From the NCBI GenBank assembly GCA_017461565.1, contig JAFTXQ010000004.1, positions 124,001-188,000 on the forward strand: 64,000 bases of DNA, written 5' to 3'. The notes under the pieces are model-generated. The model worked only from the letters and a program-made list of their open reading frames with translations, searched no databases and was not told the origin of the DNA. Positions 1 to 8,565 of the stretch are shown one piece after another; position 1 is the stretch's first letter, and the number at the start of each line of letters is the position of its first letter. Source of the stretch: Oscillospiraceae bacterium. Its GTDB lineage: Bacteria; Bacillota; Clostridia; Oscillospirales; Ruminococcaceae. A program made the translations under genes and the position numbers.

Positions 1-973
1 TGACATCAAAGTCAAAATGTGAGCCACAGGAACCAAGGATGTATTCCTCCGCTTCCGCAACCGACCACGGCTTTCTGTAAGGTCTGTTTGAGGTCAGCGC
101 ATCAAACACATCACACACTGCAATGATCCTTGCTATCAGCGGTATATCCTTGCCTGTTATTCCTGTTGGATAACCCGAGCCATCGTATTTTTCATGATGG
201 AAAAGCACACCAGACAGGATATTTCCTGAAAAGTCTCCGTCAGCGCTGTTTTTAAGGATATTATAGCCGATAAACGGATGACGTTTAATCTCATTGAACT
301 CCTCGTCGGTCAACTTACTTGGCTTGATGATTATATCATGATCGATGCTGGATTTTCCGATGTCATGCAAAAGTGCAGCGACAATGACCTCTTTCGAGTC
401 ACGCTTTGAAAGTCCGAGCTGTGCCGCTACGCTTGTAGCAAGCATCGCCACACGCAGGCAGTGCTTGTAGGTGTAATCATCATAGTTCTGAAGCGCTATC
501 ATCTGATTGCCGAGATAAGTAGAGTCATTGCCGATATCAACAAGTATATCGTCCGCAATGTCATTGACCTTTTTAACAGCCTCCTGTGACAGTTCCTTGA
601 TCTCCTCGTGCTCGCTGAAGATATCATTCAGCTCAGTCAGCGCTTTTCCGATGTGCTGGTTTCTTACCTCGTCGGCAGCCGGAGCAGGAGGAATGTAAAC
701 AGACTCCTCCTGTTCTTTTTGCGACTCTTCAGGCGTCACTGCCTCGGGGTGGTTGATATGTTCTTCACGGATCTCGGGCTTAGCCATCACCGCCTGCTTG
801 TCACCTATGATAGTGACGGATTTTATGCCCTTCTTACGGAGCATAGATATCATTTCGGCAGTAAGGAATGTGCCCCTGATGAGCAGGGTGCGGTAATCTG
901 TGGCTGAAGTGGTAGCTACATCCCTTGCAAGCACCATGCCTTCTTTGAGGTTATCTACCGGTACAATAATCAT
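1..973 (-). CDS. HD-GYP domain protein (probable c-di-GMP phosphodiesterase), 3' end cut by window
   Basis: Reading from ATG at 973 gives 324 uninterrupted codons and leaves the window before a stop. GGAGTG lies just upstream of the start. Residues 1-60 form a small N-terminal domain, 61-105 a Pro/Glu-rich linker, and 155-324 an HD-GYP domain: H171, the HD pair at 203-204 in LLHDIGK, and HHEKYDGSGYP at 259-269, which contains the family's GYP signature. HD-GYP proteins usually hydrolyse cyclic-di-GMP; the metal-binding residues I can see are intact. No membrane segment is visible, so it is probably cytoplasmic. It follows the nucleotidyltransferase and valS on the same strand with a gap of about 40 bases, so co-transcription is likely. 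Family assignment is firm; activity is inferred. Confidence 0.88.
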   Translation of the reverse strand, partial: MIIVPVDNLKEGMVLARDVATTSATDYRTLLIRGTFLTAEMISMLRKKGIKSVTIIGDKQAVMAKPEIREEHINHPEAVTPEESQKEQEESVYIPPAPAADEVRNQHIGKALTELNDIFSEHEEIKELSQEAVKKVNDIADDILVDIGNDSTYLGNQMIALQNYDDYTYKHCLRVAMLATSVAAQLGLSKRDSKEVIVAALLHDIGKSSIDHDIIIKPSKLTDEEFNEIKRHPFIGYNILKNSADGDFSGNILSGVLFHHEKYDGSGYPTGITGKDIPLIARIIAVCDVFDALTSNRPYRKPWSVAEAEEYILGSCGSHFDFDV

Positions 974-1012
974 AAGATCACTCCAATGCTGTTGAAAATA
1001 CCTTACTGCTCC

Positions 1013-1918
1013 TTATTTCCAGAGCGGATCGGTATAGGTTCCGCTGTTAACGTTGTTGATCAGCGTGAGCTTCGCCTGTTCAACATCAGCAGCATAAGTG
1101 ATGCCAAACCATTTGCTGTCGGTCGTGAGATTTCTCATGGTATAACCATTGTGACGAATCTCTGCGTCAACTGCGTCTGCGATCGTAAGCTCTGCCTTAG
1201 GCTCATTCCGGTCAAGTTCCTCAAGAAACTCGCAGAAGCGCTTTTCAAGCTTCGGCATGAAATCTGCGCCAAAGCCCCACATACTCATGGATACAGTATC
1301 ATACTCGTCAAGAGTGCGGGTCTTGCCATTGTAGTTGCCTGTAATAACGCCGTTTTCGTCACGCTTTATCTCACGTGTTTCCTCAACGCTGCACAGCAGA
1401 CCCATATCGTTGGCTTTACATACGCCTCGGTTTACGCTGCCATATTCCGAAAGGGTATTCTTAAGCATAAATCCTACCGAGCATCCATCTGCATCGAAGT
1501 TTGAGAGGAAGCCGCCAAGTCTCAGAAATGCGTCACGTCCGTAAAAGTCATCGGCGTTTATTACTGCGAAGGGTCCATCCAGAACATCCTTGCAGCACCA
1601 CAATGCATGAGCGGTTCCCCAGGGCTTTGTGCGATCAGGGAAGTCGCCGTTGCGGCAGGGCAGGATATCGGGAGACTGGAACACATACTCAACAGGGATA
1701 TGCTGTGCGGTGCGCTCGCCGATAGTGCTTTTGAAAAGCTGTTCGATATCCTTGCGGATTATGAATACCACACGGTCAAAGCCTGCTTTTATTGCATCGT
1801 ATATAGAGTAGTCGATAAGGAGCTCGCCCGAGGGTCCCAGAGGCTCAAGCTGCTTTATTCTTTCTCCGAAGCGGGAACCCATTCCCGCAGCAAGAACTAC
1901 CAACGTAAGTTTCGCCAT
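1013..1918 (-). CDS. Nucleotidyltransferase family protein (sugar-1-phosphate NTP transferase fold)
   Basis: This is a 301-residue protein that opens with the nucleotide-binding signature LAAGMGSRFG at residues 8-17, typical of enzymes that join an NTP to a sugar phosphate or related phosphate. A later NADDFYG segment supplies the acidic metal-binding motif. The start is placed at 1918: AGGAGG sits seven bases before this ATG, whereas an in-frame ATG at 1936 lies upstream of that ribosome site. It is 60 bases downstream of valS and 40 bases upstream of the HD-GYP gene, all on the minus strand. The exact sugar substrate cannot be read from the sequence; glucose-1-phosphate uridylyltransferase-like or choline/phosphate-type transferases are possible. 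Confidence 0.8.
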   Translation of the reverse strand: MAKLTLVVLAAGMGSRFGERIKQLEPLGPSGELLIDYSIYDAIKAGFDRVVFIIRKDIEQLFKSTIGERTAQHIPVEYVFQSPDILPCRNGDFPDRTKPWGTAHALWCCKDVLDGPFAVINADDFYGRDAFLRLGGFLSNFDADGCSVGFMLKNTLSEYGSVNRGVCKANDMGLLCSVEETREIKRDENGVITGNYNGKTRTLDEYDTVSMSMWGFGADFMPKLEKRFCEFLEELDRNEPKAELTIADAVDAEIRHNGYTMRNLTTDSKWFGITYAADVEQAKLTLINNVNSGTYTDPLWK

Positions 1919-1977
1919 GGTGTTTCCTCCTGTCATTTTATCCTGCCGGCTGCTTTGACAGCCGACAGGTCGTTTTA

Positions 1978-4611
1978 TTACTTAAGTCCTTCAATAGATT
2001 CGTTGATCTTTGCCATCTTTTCCTCTGCCTTTGCAAGCTTTGCACGCTCGTTTTCGATCTGCTGTGCGGGAGCCTTTGCGAGGAAGCCGGGGTTGTTGAG
2101 CTTCTTGGAAAGGAACTCGATATCCTTTTCAGCAGCCTTCTTTTCCTTTTCAAGACGTGCAAGCTCCTTCTCCTTGTCCACAAGCTCGCCCATGGGCATG
2201 AATACTCTTGCACTATCAGAAACAACGGTCATCATGCCCTCAGTATCTGTTACGCTCTCACATACGGAGAACTCACCTGCGCCTGCAAGCTTCTCGAAGA
2301 ACGCCTGACAGCCCTTGAACAGCTCTGTGAACTTTGTCTCAACGATCATGGTCACCTTCTTGGAAGGAGGTACATTAAGCTCGTTGCGCTGTACACGGAT
2401 AGCCTTGATAACATCAACTATCTTGCTGAACTCTTCCTGCTCTGCGGCAAAGTGCAGCTTTTCGTCATACTCGCACCACTTGGAGATCATGATGCTCTCT
2501 GTTTCGGCACCGGGCATACTGCTCCAGATCTCCTCGGTGATGTAGGGCATAAAGGGATGCAGAAGCTTAAGGATACCCTGCATGATGAATACCAGAACGT
2601 TCTGCGCTGCAAGAGCGGTCTCGCCGCCTGCTGCGATACGGGGCTTTGTAAGCTCGATATACCAGTCGCAGTAAACATCCCAGATGAAGTCTGTGAGGTT
2701 CTGCACTGCGATACCAAGCTCATAGCTTTCAAGGTTGGATGTAACGTTCTTTACAACGTCGTTGTAAAGGGAAAGTACCCACTTATCCTCGATGGGGAGG
2801 TTTTCGGGGAGAACCGCCTTGTCGAAGTCCTCGGGCAGGTTCATGAGAATGTATCTGGAAGCGTTCCAGAGCTTGTTTGCAAAGTTTCTGGAGTTTGTTA
2901 CCTTGGTCTCAGTCCAGCGCATATCGTTACCGGGTGCGTTACCTGTAACCAGTGTAAGACGGAGCGCATCAGCACCGTACTTGTCGATGATCTCGAGAGG
3001 ATCAACACCGTTGCCGAGGGACTTGGACATCTTGCGTCCCAGCTCGTCACGAACGAGGCCGTGAATAAGTACATCCTTAAAGGGCTTTACGCCTGTGTGC
3101 TCAAGGCCGCTGAAGATCATTCTTGCAACCCAGAACGGGATGATGTCGTAGCCTGTAACCAGTGTTGTTGTGGGATAGAAGTACTCAAGCTCAGGAGTCT
3201 TGTCGGGCCAGCCCATTGTAGAGAAAGGCCAGAGTGCGGAGCTGAACCATGTATCAAGGGTGTCCTCATCCTGCTTCATGGCACTGCCGCACTTGGGACA
3301 GGTGCATACTGCCTCGGGAGAGATAACGGTATTGCCACAGTCTGCGTTCTGGCAGTAGTAAGCAGGAATTCTGTGACCCCACCAGAGCTGACGGGAAATA
3401 CACCAGTCACGGATGTTCTCCATCCAGTAGAGGTAGCCGTTCTCAAAACGCTTGGGAACATATCTGAGCTCGCCGCTCTTTACAACATCGATAGCGGGCT
3501 GTGCAAGCTGCTTCATGGATACGAACCACTGGTAGCTTGCTCTCGGCTCAACTGTTGTGCCGCAACGCTGGCAGCAGCCAACATTATGCTTGTGAGGCTC
3601 TACCTTTACAAGCAGTCCCTGTGCTTCAAGGTCGGCTACCATAGCCTTTCTTGCCTCGTAGCGGTCCATGCCTGCGTACTTTCCGCCTACATCGGAGCGG
3701 ATGGTAGCATCATCGTTCATCATGTGGATAAGTGCCAGGTCATGGCGCTTTCCAACTTCAAAGTCGTTGGGGTCGTGGGCAGGTGTGATCTTTACGCAGC
3801 CTGTACCGAACTCCTTGTCAACGTATTCGTCTGCAACGATGGGAATTTCTCTGTCGGTGAGGGGGAGCTTAAGCATCTTGCCTACAAGGTGGGTGTAACG
3901 CTCATCCTCGGGATGTACTGCTACTGCGGTGTCGCCGAGAAGTGTTTCGGGACGGGTGGTAGCTATCTCAAGGTATCCGCTGCCGTCAGCAAGGGGATAG
4001 TTGATATGCCAGAAGAAGCCGTCCTGCTCCTCGTACTCGCACTCGATATCGGAGATGGATGTCTTACAGTTGGGGCACCAGTTTATGATACGCTCACCGT
4101 GGTAGATAAGACCCTTGTTGTACAGGTCGATGAATACCTTCTGTACAGCCTTGGAGCAGCCCTCGTCCAGTGTGAAGCGCTCACGCTCCCAGTCACAGGA
4201 GGAGCCGAGCTTCTTAAGCTGTTCAACGATACGTCCGCCGTAAACTCTTTTCCACTCCCATGCTCTTTCAAGGAAGCCGTCACGTCCGATGTCGTCCTTG
4301 GTTACGCCGTCCTCTTTCATTGCGGTAACGATCTTAGCCTCGGTTGCGATGGAGGCATGATCTGTACCGGGCAGCCACAGTGCGGAGTAGCCCTGCATCC
4401 TTCTCCAGCGGATAAGGATATCCTGCAGGGTGTTATCCAGTGCGTGACCCATGTGGAGCTGACCTGTGATGTTGGGTGGGGGGATTACGATGGTATAGGG
4501 CTTTTTCTTGGGGTCAATCTCAGCGTGGAAGTAGCCCTTTGCCTCCCAGTTTTTATAGATGCGATCCTCAAACTCCTTAGGAGCGTAGGTCTTTGCAAGT
4601 TCTTTTCTCAT
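1978..4611 (-). CDS. valS: Valine--tRNA ligase
   Basis: This 877-residue class I aminoacyl-tRNA synthetase charges tRNA-Val with valine in the cytoplasm. The HIGH-type motif appears as HMGH within PPNITGQLHMGHALDN near the N-terminus, and the KMSKS motif as GRKMSKSLGN in the catalytic half. Between them lie the inserted editing domain and two CxxC-type zinc pairs. The last ~70 residues form the Lys/Glu-rich coiled coil typical of bacterial ValS. The start is placed at 4611, downstream of AAAGGAC; an upstream in-frame extension would be translated through a hairpin-rich leader and lacks family similarity. Length fits the family. It heads a minus-strand run with the nucleotidyltransferase and HD-GYP genes. 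Confidence 0.97.
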   Translation of the reverse strand: MRKELAKTYAPKEFEDRIYKNWEAKGYFHAEIDPKKKPYTIVIPPPNITGQLHMGHALDNTLQDILIRWRRMQGYSALWLPGTDHASIATEAKIVTAMKEDGVTKDDIGRDGFLERAWEWKRVYGGRIVEQLKKLGSSCDWERERFTLDEGCSKAVQKVFIDLYNKGLIYHGERIINWCPNCKTSISDIECEYEEQDGFFWHINYPLADGSGYLEIATTRPETLLGDTAVAVHPEDERYTHLVGKMLKLPLTDREIPIVADEYVDKEFGTGCVKITPAHDPNDFEVGKRHDLALIHMMNDDATIRSDVGGKYAGMDRYEARKAMVADLEAQGLLVKVEPHKHNVGCCQRCGTTVEPRASYQWFVSMKQLAQPAIDVVKSGELRYVPKRFENGYLYWMENIRDWCISRQLWWGHRIPAYYCQNADCGNTVISPEAVCTCPKCGSAMKQDEDTLDTWFSSALWPFSTMGWPDKTPELEYFYPTTTLVTGYDIIPFWVARMIFSGLEHTGVKPFKDVLIHGLVRDELGRKMSKSLGNGVDPLEIIDKYGADALRLTLVTGNAPGNDMRWTETKVTNSRNFANKLWNASRYILMNLPEDFDKAVLPENLPIEDKWVLSLYNDVVKNVTSNLESYELGIAVQNLTDFIWDVYCDWYIELTKPRIAAGGETALAAQNVLVFIMQGILKLLHPFMPYITEEIWSSMPGAETESIMISKWCEYDEKLHFAAEQEEFSKIVDVIKAIRVQRNELNVPPSKKVTMIVETKFTELFKGCQAFFEKLAGAGEFSVCESVTDTEGMMTVVSDSARVFMPMGELVDKEKELARLEKEKKAAEKDIEFLSKKLNNPGFLAKAPAQQIENERAKLAKAEEKMAKINESIEGLK

Positions 4612-4648
4612 TGGTGTTATTTGTCCTTTCATTATGTGAATGTCAGGC

Positions 4649-4735
4649 TGGCGATAAAGCGCCATTTGCGTCGTCACTCGCATAATGGCAGGCACAAAGC
4701 CTAGCCGTTATGCGGATTCCTAGCATCCGGCACTT
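4649..4735 (-). other. Hairpin cluster in the valS leader
   Basis: Between the rqcH stop and the valS start there are four consecutive stem-loops. The strongest, at 4679-4714, pairs CGCATAATGGCAGGC with GCCTAGCCGTTATGCG around an ACAAA loop: 15 pairs with one bulged A and one G-T pair. Flanking it are CGGAT/ATCCG at about 4713-4731 and TGGCG/CGCCA at 4649-4664, plus a short GGC/GCC stem at about 4727-4745. No T-run follows on either strand, so these are not intrinsic terminators, and the T-box antiterminator sequence is not found. It may be a leader regulator of valS, an RNA processing site, or a dispersed palindromic repeat. Confidence 0.6.
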
Positions 4736-4770
4736 TTTCGCCACCCTTTTTATAATTTTTTCAGAGTGGG

Positions 4771-6516
4771 TCATTTCGTCTTCAGCGAATCCACTAGCTC
4801 CTCATCGGGTGCAACAAACAGCGTTCTGTTGTTTGTGAATATCACCATTCCGGGCTTTGCGCCTGCAGGCTTCTTCACGAATTTAACTGCTACATAGTCA
4901 ACAGGCACCTGCGAGGATTCACGTCCCTTTGAATGATACGCCGCAAGCTGCGCCGCTTCAAACAAGGTCTGCTCGGGAACCTCTTTGCCATCTGATTTTA
5001 TTATAACATGAGAGCCTGCGATGCCCTGCGTATGCAGCCATATATCGGTAGCCTTTGCGGTCTTAAGAGTAAGCTGGTCGTTCTGTCTGTTGTTTCGTCC
5101 CACAAGGATATCAAATCCCTCAGAGGAACGGAATCTTAACGGCTCGCTCTGTTTCTTCACCTTTTCATCGGGGCGGACGCCGCCTTTAAGGTAGCCCTGC
5201 TCACGAAGCTCCCTGCGTATCTCCGCAAGATCTGCCTCGCTTTCGGTACGGCTCACCGCATCGAATACGCTGTCAATATATACAAGCTCCTGCTGACCCT
5301 TGCCGATAAGCTCTGTCAGCATTTTTTCGGCAGTGTCCAGCTTTCGGTACTCGTTATAGTATTTCTGAGCGTTCTGCGCAGGCGTGAGTCTTGCGTCCAG
5401 CGTTATCTCACGTTGTTCGCCCGTATAGAAGTCCTCAAGGGCGCATTTTGTCATGCCCTTTTCAAGGCGGTAGATATTCGCATTGATGAGGTCGCCACAG
5501 ACTCGGAAGACCTCTCTCTCCGAGCAGTCAGCAAGCTCCTTTTTCTGAAGCTCCAGCTTGCGTGAAATGCGCTCGTACGTGTTCAGCAGCAGCTTTAAAA
5601 GATCGTGCGCACGCTGTTTGGTGCGCTCCGTCTTTCCTGCCGCAGCATAAAAGCTGTCAAGCAGACCGTTTGCGCTTTCACAGTGCGAGATCAGCATTCC
5701 TGTGGAATACTGCTCGATATTTATAAAGCAGAGATCCTTTTTCTTGCCGCTGAGTTCAGATACTATAATAAATTCCGCCTCGCCGTCAAGGGCTCTTTTA
5801 GCTTTGTTTATGATAAATCTGAGCCTGTCCTTTGCGCTGTCGGATAGTCCGTTGCAAACAACGTCCACATCCTTTGCAGCATAGTAGGCGCATTCCCTTG
5901 TGAATATAGGAGATACACCCTCCAGCACTGCAGTCAGCTTTTTGGAGAGCCGCTCGGGGCTGCCCTCGATCGCAGTGATAACATCATCCGCACTGCATTG
6001 AAGCAGGCACAGCCTGTCTTCACGAGGGGGAGTCTCATAAACGATATTGGGTAGGATGCGCCTTACCGACGATATGTCATCTGTAACACGCTTTACACTG
6101 TCGATGACTCTGCCGTCACGTACAAGAATGATGTTGCTGTGACGTCCCATTATCTCGGCGATAAGGGTGTTTGTTACGATATCGCCTATTTCATTGGTAC
6201 ATTCAAAGTCAAAATACAGTATGCGCTCCAGGCCGTCCTGCCTGATATCAAGTAGCCGTCCGCCGCCGAGATGCTTTCTCATAAGCATACACAGCATTGG
6301 CGGCTGCTGGGGATTTTCAAATGCAGCCGAGGTGAGGTTTACCCTTGCGCTCATGCTGTTTGCGGAGAGGATGAGTTTCTTTGCGCCATCTTTAGGAGTG
6401 CGCAGGGATATCACTATCTCTTCCCGTGACGGCTGATATACCTTATCCACACGGCTGCCTACAAGCGGCAGAAGCTCGTTTCTGACGATATGCAGAAACG
6501 CTCCGTCAAGCGACAT
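4771..6516 (-). CDS. rqcH: NFACT family protein RqcH (Rqc2 homologue)
   Basis: This is a 581-residue cytoplasmic protein of the NFACT/Rqc2 family (also annotated as fibronectin-binding protein FbpA). Family members bind obstructed 50S subunits carrying peptidyl-tRNA and add C-terminal alanine tails that mark the stalled peptide for degradation. The N-terminal NFACT-N domain covers about residues 1-225 and includes MGRHSNIIL, which holds the catalytic-region basic residue. A coiled coil spans about 270-430, and the C-terminal NFACT-R domain contains DIWLHTQGIAGSHVII, a hallmark of the family. The start at 6516 has GGGGAG seven bases upstream; the ATG six bases earlier is too close. It follows the nif3-trmK-DUF1858 set on the same strand. 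Confidence 0.93.
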   Translation of the reverse strand: MSLDGAFLHIVRNELLPLVGSRVDKVYQPSREEIVISLRTPKDGAKKLILSANSMSARVNLTSAAFENPQQPPMLCMLMRKHLGGGRLLDIRQDGLERILYFDFECTNEIGDIVTNTLIAEIMGRHSNIILVRDGRVIDSVKRVTDDISSVRRILPNIVYETPPREDRLCLLQCSADDVITAIEGSPERLSKKLTAVLEGVSPIFTRECAYYAAKDVDVVCNGLSDSAKDRLRFIINKAKRALDGEAEFIIVSELSGKKKDLCFINIEQYSTGMLISHCESANGLLDSFYAAAGKTERTKQRAHDLLKLLLNTYERISRKLELQKKELADCSEREVFRVCGDLINANIYRLEKGMTKCALEDFYTGEQREITLDARLTPAQNAQKYYNEYRKLDTAEKMLTELIGKGQQELVYIDSVFDAVSRTESEADLAEIRRELREQGYLKGGVRPDEKVKKQSEPLRFRSSEGFDILVGRNNRQNDQLTLKTAKATDIWLHTQGIAGSHVIIKSDGKEVPEQTLFEAAQLAAYHSKGRESSQVPVDYVAVKFVKKPAGAKPGMVIFTNNRTLFVAPDEELVDSLKTK

Positions 6517-6565
6517 TCTCATTCTCCCCTTTCTGTTATGTTAATTTTGATAAAGAAAATTAAAT

Positions 6566-7333
6566 TCAGACGTATTTACAAGGCTCGGTATCGCTGTCGG
6601 CAGCAAATACCGGAACACCGCCGAAATTCCGGCTTAAAAGTGCCGCAAGTCGATGGGATGCGCACTTTTCAGTGCCGTAATGCCCTGCATCAATAAGCGA
6701 GAAGCCCATATTCCGTGCGTCTATCCAGATATTATGCTTGATGTCGCCTGTGACCAACGCATCGCAGCCCTTTTCTGCCGCAGCTTCAAGAAAGCTTCCG
6801 CCCGAGCCTGAGCATACAGCGACACGCTTTATTTCCTTTCCGCCGTCGCAGTATTTCACGCTTTCAAGGTACAGCGCATTTTTGCAGTGCTCTGCCAGTC
6901 CCTTTGCGGTGAAACCGAAGCTAAGATCACATACCGCTCCGAATCCAAGTCCGTTAGGGTGTATCTGCTCCAGCACCTCTGCACTTTCAAAGCCGAGCAG
7001 CTCTAAAAGAGCGTCGTTGACTCCACCCTCTGTCATATCAAAGTTGGTGTGAACGCATATTGCGCTGATACCGTTTTTTATGAGCTTATATACAGGAGTG
7101 CCCGCCCGTACATTTTTCAGCGGATCAAATATAACAGGGTGATGCGAAACGATAAGATTCGCATTTTTCTTCAGTGCCTCGTCTATCACATCGTTAGTGA
7201 TATCAAGGCAGGTGCATATACCTGTGACCTCGGCGTTATAGTCGCCGACAAGCATACCTACGTTATCGTATTTTTCTGCGGCGGAGAGGGGACTCACGCT
7301 GTTTATGAAATCCAGTATATCTTTTACTGTCAT
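6566..7333 (-). CDS. Nif3-like dinuclear metal centre hexameric protein
   Basis: This 255-residue protein belongs to the Nif3/YqfO family, which forms hexameric rings with a two-metal site. Motifs include KYDNVGMLVG near the N-terminus, the metal-binding LIVSHHPVIF around residue 61, and a C-terminal GHYGTEK segment. The length matches the short version that lacks the inserted PII-like domain. Its start overlaps the trmK stop by four bases (ATGA), so the two are translationally coupled; the trmK-nif3 pairing is widespread in Firmicutes. The biochemical role is not established for the family, though some members are annotated as GTP cyclohydrolase I type 2. Confidence 0.92.
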   Translation of the reverse strand: MTVKDILDFINSVSPLSAAEKYDNVGMLVGDYNAEVTGICTCLDITNDVIDEALKKNANLIVSHHPVIFDPLKNVRAGTPVYKLIKNGISAICVHTNFDMTEGGVNDALLELLGFESAEVLEQIHPNGLGFGAVCDLSFGFTAKGLAEHCKNALYLESVKYCDGGKEIKRVAVCSGSGGSFLEAAAEKGCDALVTGDIKHNIWIDARNMGFSLIDAGHYGTEKCASHRLAALLSRNFGGVPVFAADSDTEPCKYV

Positions 7334-7986
7334 GATAGCTCCTCCGCTCTTTTTATTATGGCATCCGCAAGGGAGCGAAGCTTTTCTGCTTCTTCTGCGA
7401 AGCTTTCCGATATCTCCATCCCACGGCAGTTTTTATTCAGCTTTTCAGCCGTCAGCTTTAGAAATTTCGGGTCTGTGACCTTACCTGTATATGCAAAAAA
7501 CTCGCCGATGTCGCAACGTTCTCCCGTATAGGCTGCCAGCATCACGACATAGGCACGTTTTCCGTCGTATGCGGTGCGCTCCTCAAGTATCTCAAAGCCG
7601 TCGGCGTAGAGTCTGCGGCGCAATATCTCTGCCTTTGTCATCGGCTGCAGGATAAAACGGGTGTCCTTTGTAAGGAACCGACAGTCTGCAATTATATCCG
7701 CAATGAGCTCGCCGCCCATGCCGCATATTATCACATCATCGGCATAGTCGATCTGTTGAAGTCCGTCTGACTTGAGTACACGGACATTGTCACAGCCCTC
7801 CTGCCCCACTGTTCTGCGGGCAGACTCCAGCGGACCGTCGTTTATATCCGAGGCGATGACTTCTTTTGCACCGTTTTTTGCAAGATAGCAAGCAAGCAGC
7901 GCATGGTCTGTTCCCACATCGCAGACGACTCCGCCGCTTCTGCAAAGAGCAGCGGCAGTCTTCAGCCTGTTGTCAAGGGTCAACAT
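7330..7986 (-). CDS. trmK: tRNA (adenine(22)-N1)-methyltransferase
   Basis: This 218-residue class I SAM-dependent methyltransferase is assigned to TrmK, which methylates N1 of A22 in the D-arm of tRNA. The SAM-binding glycine motif appears as VCDVGTDHALLACYL at about residues 21-35, followed by the acidic loop in ASDINDGPL, and a family-typical ICGMGGELI. The C-terminal third is helical and charged, as in the Bacillus enzyme. It lies two bases after the DUF1858 gene and overlaps the Nif3-like gene by four bases, so the three are one transcript. The family call is strong; tRNA activity is inferred from homologues. Confidence 0.9.
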   Translation of the reverse strand: MLTLDNRLKTAAALCRSGGVVCDVGTDHALLACYLAKNGAKEVIASDINDGPLESARRTVGQEGCDNVRVLKSDGLQQIDYADDVIICGMGGELIADIIADCRFLTKDTRFILQPMTKAEILRRRLYADGFEILEERTAYDGKRAYVVMLAAYTGERCDIGEFFAYTGKVTDPKFLKLTAEKLNKNCRGMEISESFAEEAEKLRSLADAIIKRAEELS

Positions 7987-7988
7987 TA

Positions 7989-8189
7989 TCAGCCGCCCAT
8001 TACCTCGTTGAGCTTTGCAACTATCTCGTCAGCGTCAACGCCGTGTACCATGCAGGCCTGCTCTACGCTCTCGCCTCTTGCGGAGGGGCAACCTAAGCAG
8101 TGCATACCCATGCCAAGAAAAATGGGAGCTGCTGCCTCGGGGTTTGTGTCGAGAATATCACCGATAATAGTATCCTTTGTTACGATCAT
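7989..8189 (-). CDS. DUF1858 domain-containing protein
   Basis: This 66-residue protein matches the DUF1858 family, also described as hybrid-cluster-protein-associated redox disulfide domain. It has the characteristic N-terminal MIVTKDTIIGDIL and the MHCLGCPSA segment at about 28-36, whose CxxC cysteines would form a redox-active or metal-binding pair. It is the first gene of a minus-strand transcript starting from the promoter at 8257-8285, with AAAGGAAAC upstream of the ATG. No partner enzyme such as hybrid cluster protein is seen nearby, so its substrate is unknown. Confidence 0.88.
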   Translation of the reverse strand: MIVTKDTIIGDILDTNPEAAAPIFLGMGMHCLGCPSARGESVEQACMVHGVDADEIVAKLNEVMGG

Positions 8190-8256
8190 TGTTTTTGTTT
8201 CCTTTCAGCTTGTTTTCGAAGAAATACTTCCTCTATTGTACAAATATACATATTAT

Positions 8257-8285
8257 ATTATAGCATAATATGCGACATTTGTCCA
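8257..8285 (-). promoter_or_regulatory. Sigma-A promoter for the DUF1858-trmK-nif3-rqcH transcript
   Basis: On the minus strand TGGACA (8280-8285) and TATAAT (8257-8262) are separated by 17 bases, close to sigma-A consensus. The start of transcription would be about 60 bases upstream of the DUF1858 ATG at 8189. Confidence 0.75.
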
Positions 8286-8497
8286 GTAGTATTATTGCCA
8301 ACAAACACAATACATTCGCCCTCATCGCCAGTCAATAAATGGAGCCTACGCTCAGCAAAGATCAATTTCCACATATAACCCGCCGTATTGGACGATGAAT
8401 TCATGCATTTTGACAGAATTTATATTAACAAAATATTAAAACAGGACAAATAAGCAACACTACGTCGCTTTAGAAACACAGTGTCGCCTGATGACCA
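8286..8497. other. Intergenic region between two divergent promoters
   Basis: This AT-rich stretch lies between the divergent promoters of the DUF1858 operon and the synthase operon. I see no open frame with a ribosome site, no clear hairpin and no RNA gene. A weak TTGACA-like box at about 8410 is followed by TATTAA at 18 bases and could be an additional plus-strand promoter. Any operator for the synthase operon would be expected here, but no clear inverted repeat stands out. Confidence 0.5.
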
Positions 8498-8527
8498 TTG
8501 AAAAAAATTACTTATTTAATGTATAAT
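8498..8527 (+). promoter_or_regulatory. Sigma-A promoter for the synthase operon
   Basis: TTGAAA (8498-8503) and TATAAT (8522-8527) are separated by 18 bases, about 40 bases before the acyltransferase start at 8566. No other convincing promoter was seen before the terminator at 14411, so the seven genes are probably one transcript. Confidence 0.75.
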
Positions 8528-8565
8528 ATTAGCATAAAAGGCGGTCTTTCCGTCAAAAGGAGCGT

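Noticed and set aside
986-1504. A 172-codon plus-strand frame opposite the nucleotidyltransferase
   Set aside because: Antisense to a gene with a clear family signature and a ribosome site.
2452-4704. A 750-codon open frame on the plus strand across valS
   Set aside because: It is antisense to a clear valyl-tRNA synthetase, has no ribosome site or family similarity, and is a by-product of codon bias. Similar long shadows over thrS, lysC, ilvE, secDF and glyS were rejected for the same reason.
4612-4770. T-box riboswitch before valS
   Set aside because: An AGGGTGG-like string occurs, but at the 5' side of the leader, without the ACCGCG continuation and without a terminator stem and T-run.
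8404-8440. A second plus-strand promoter before the synthase operon
   Set aside because: TTGACA is good but the matching -10 box is weak and at 18 bases; it is mentioned in the intergenic entry only.
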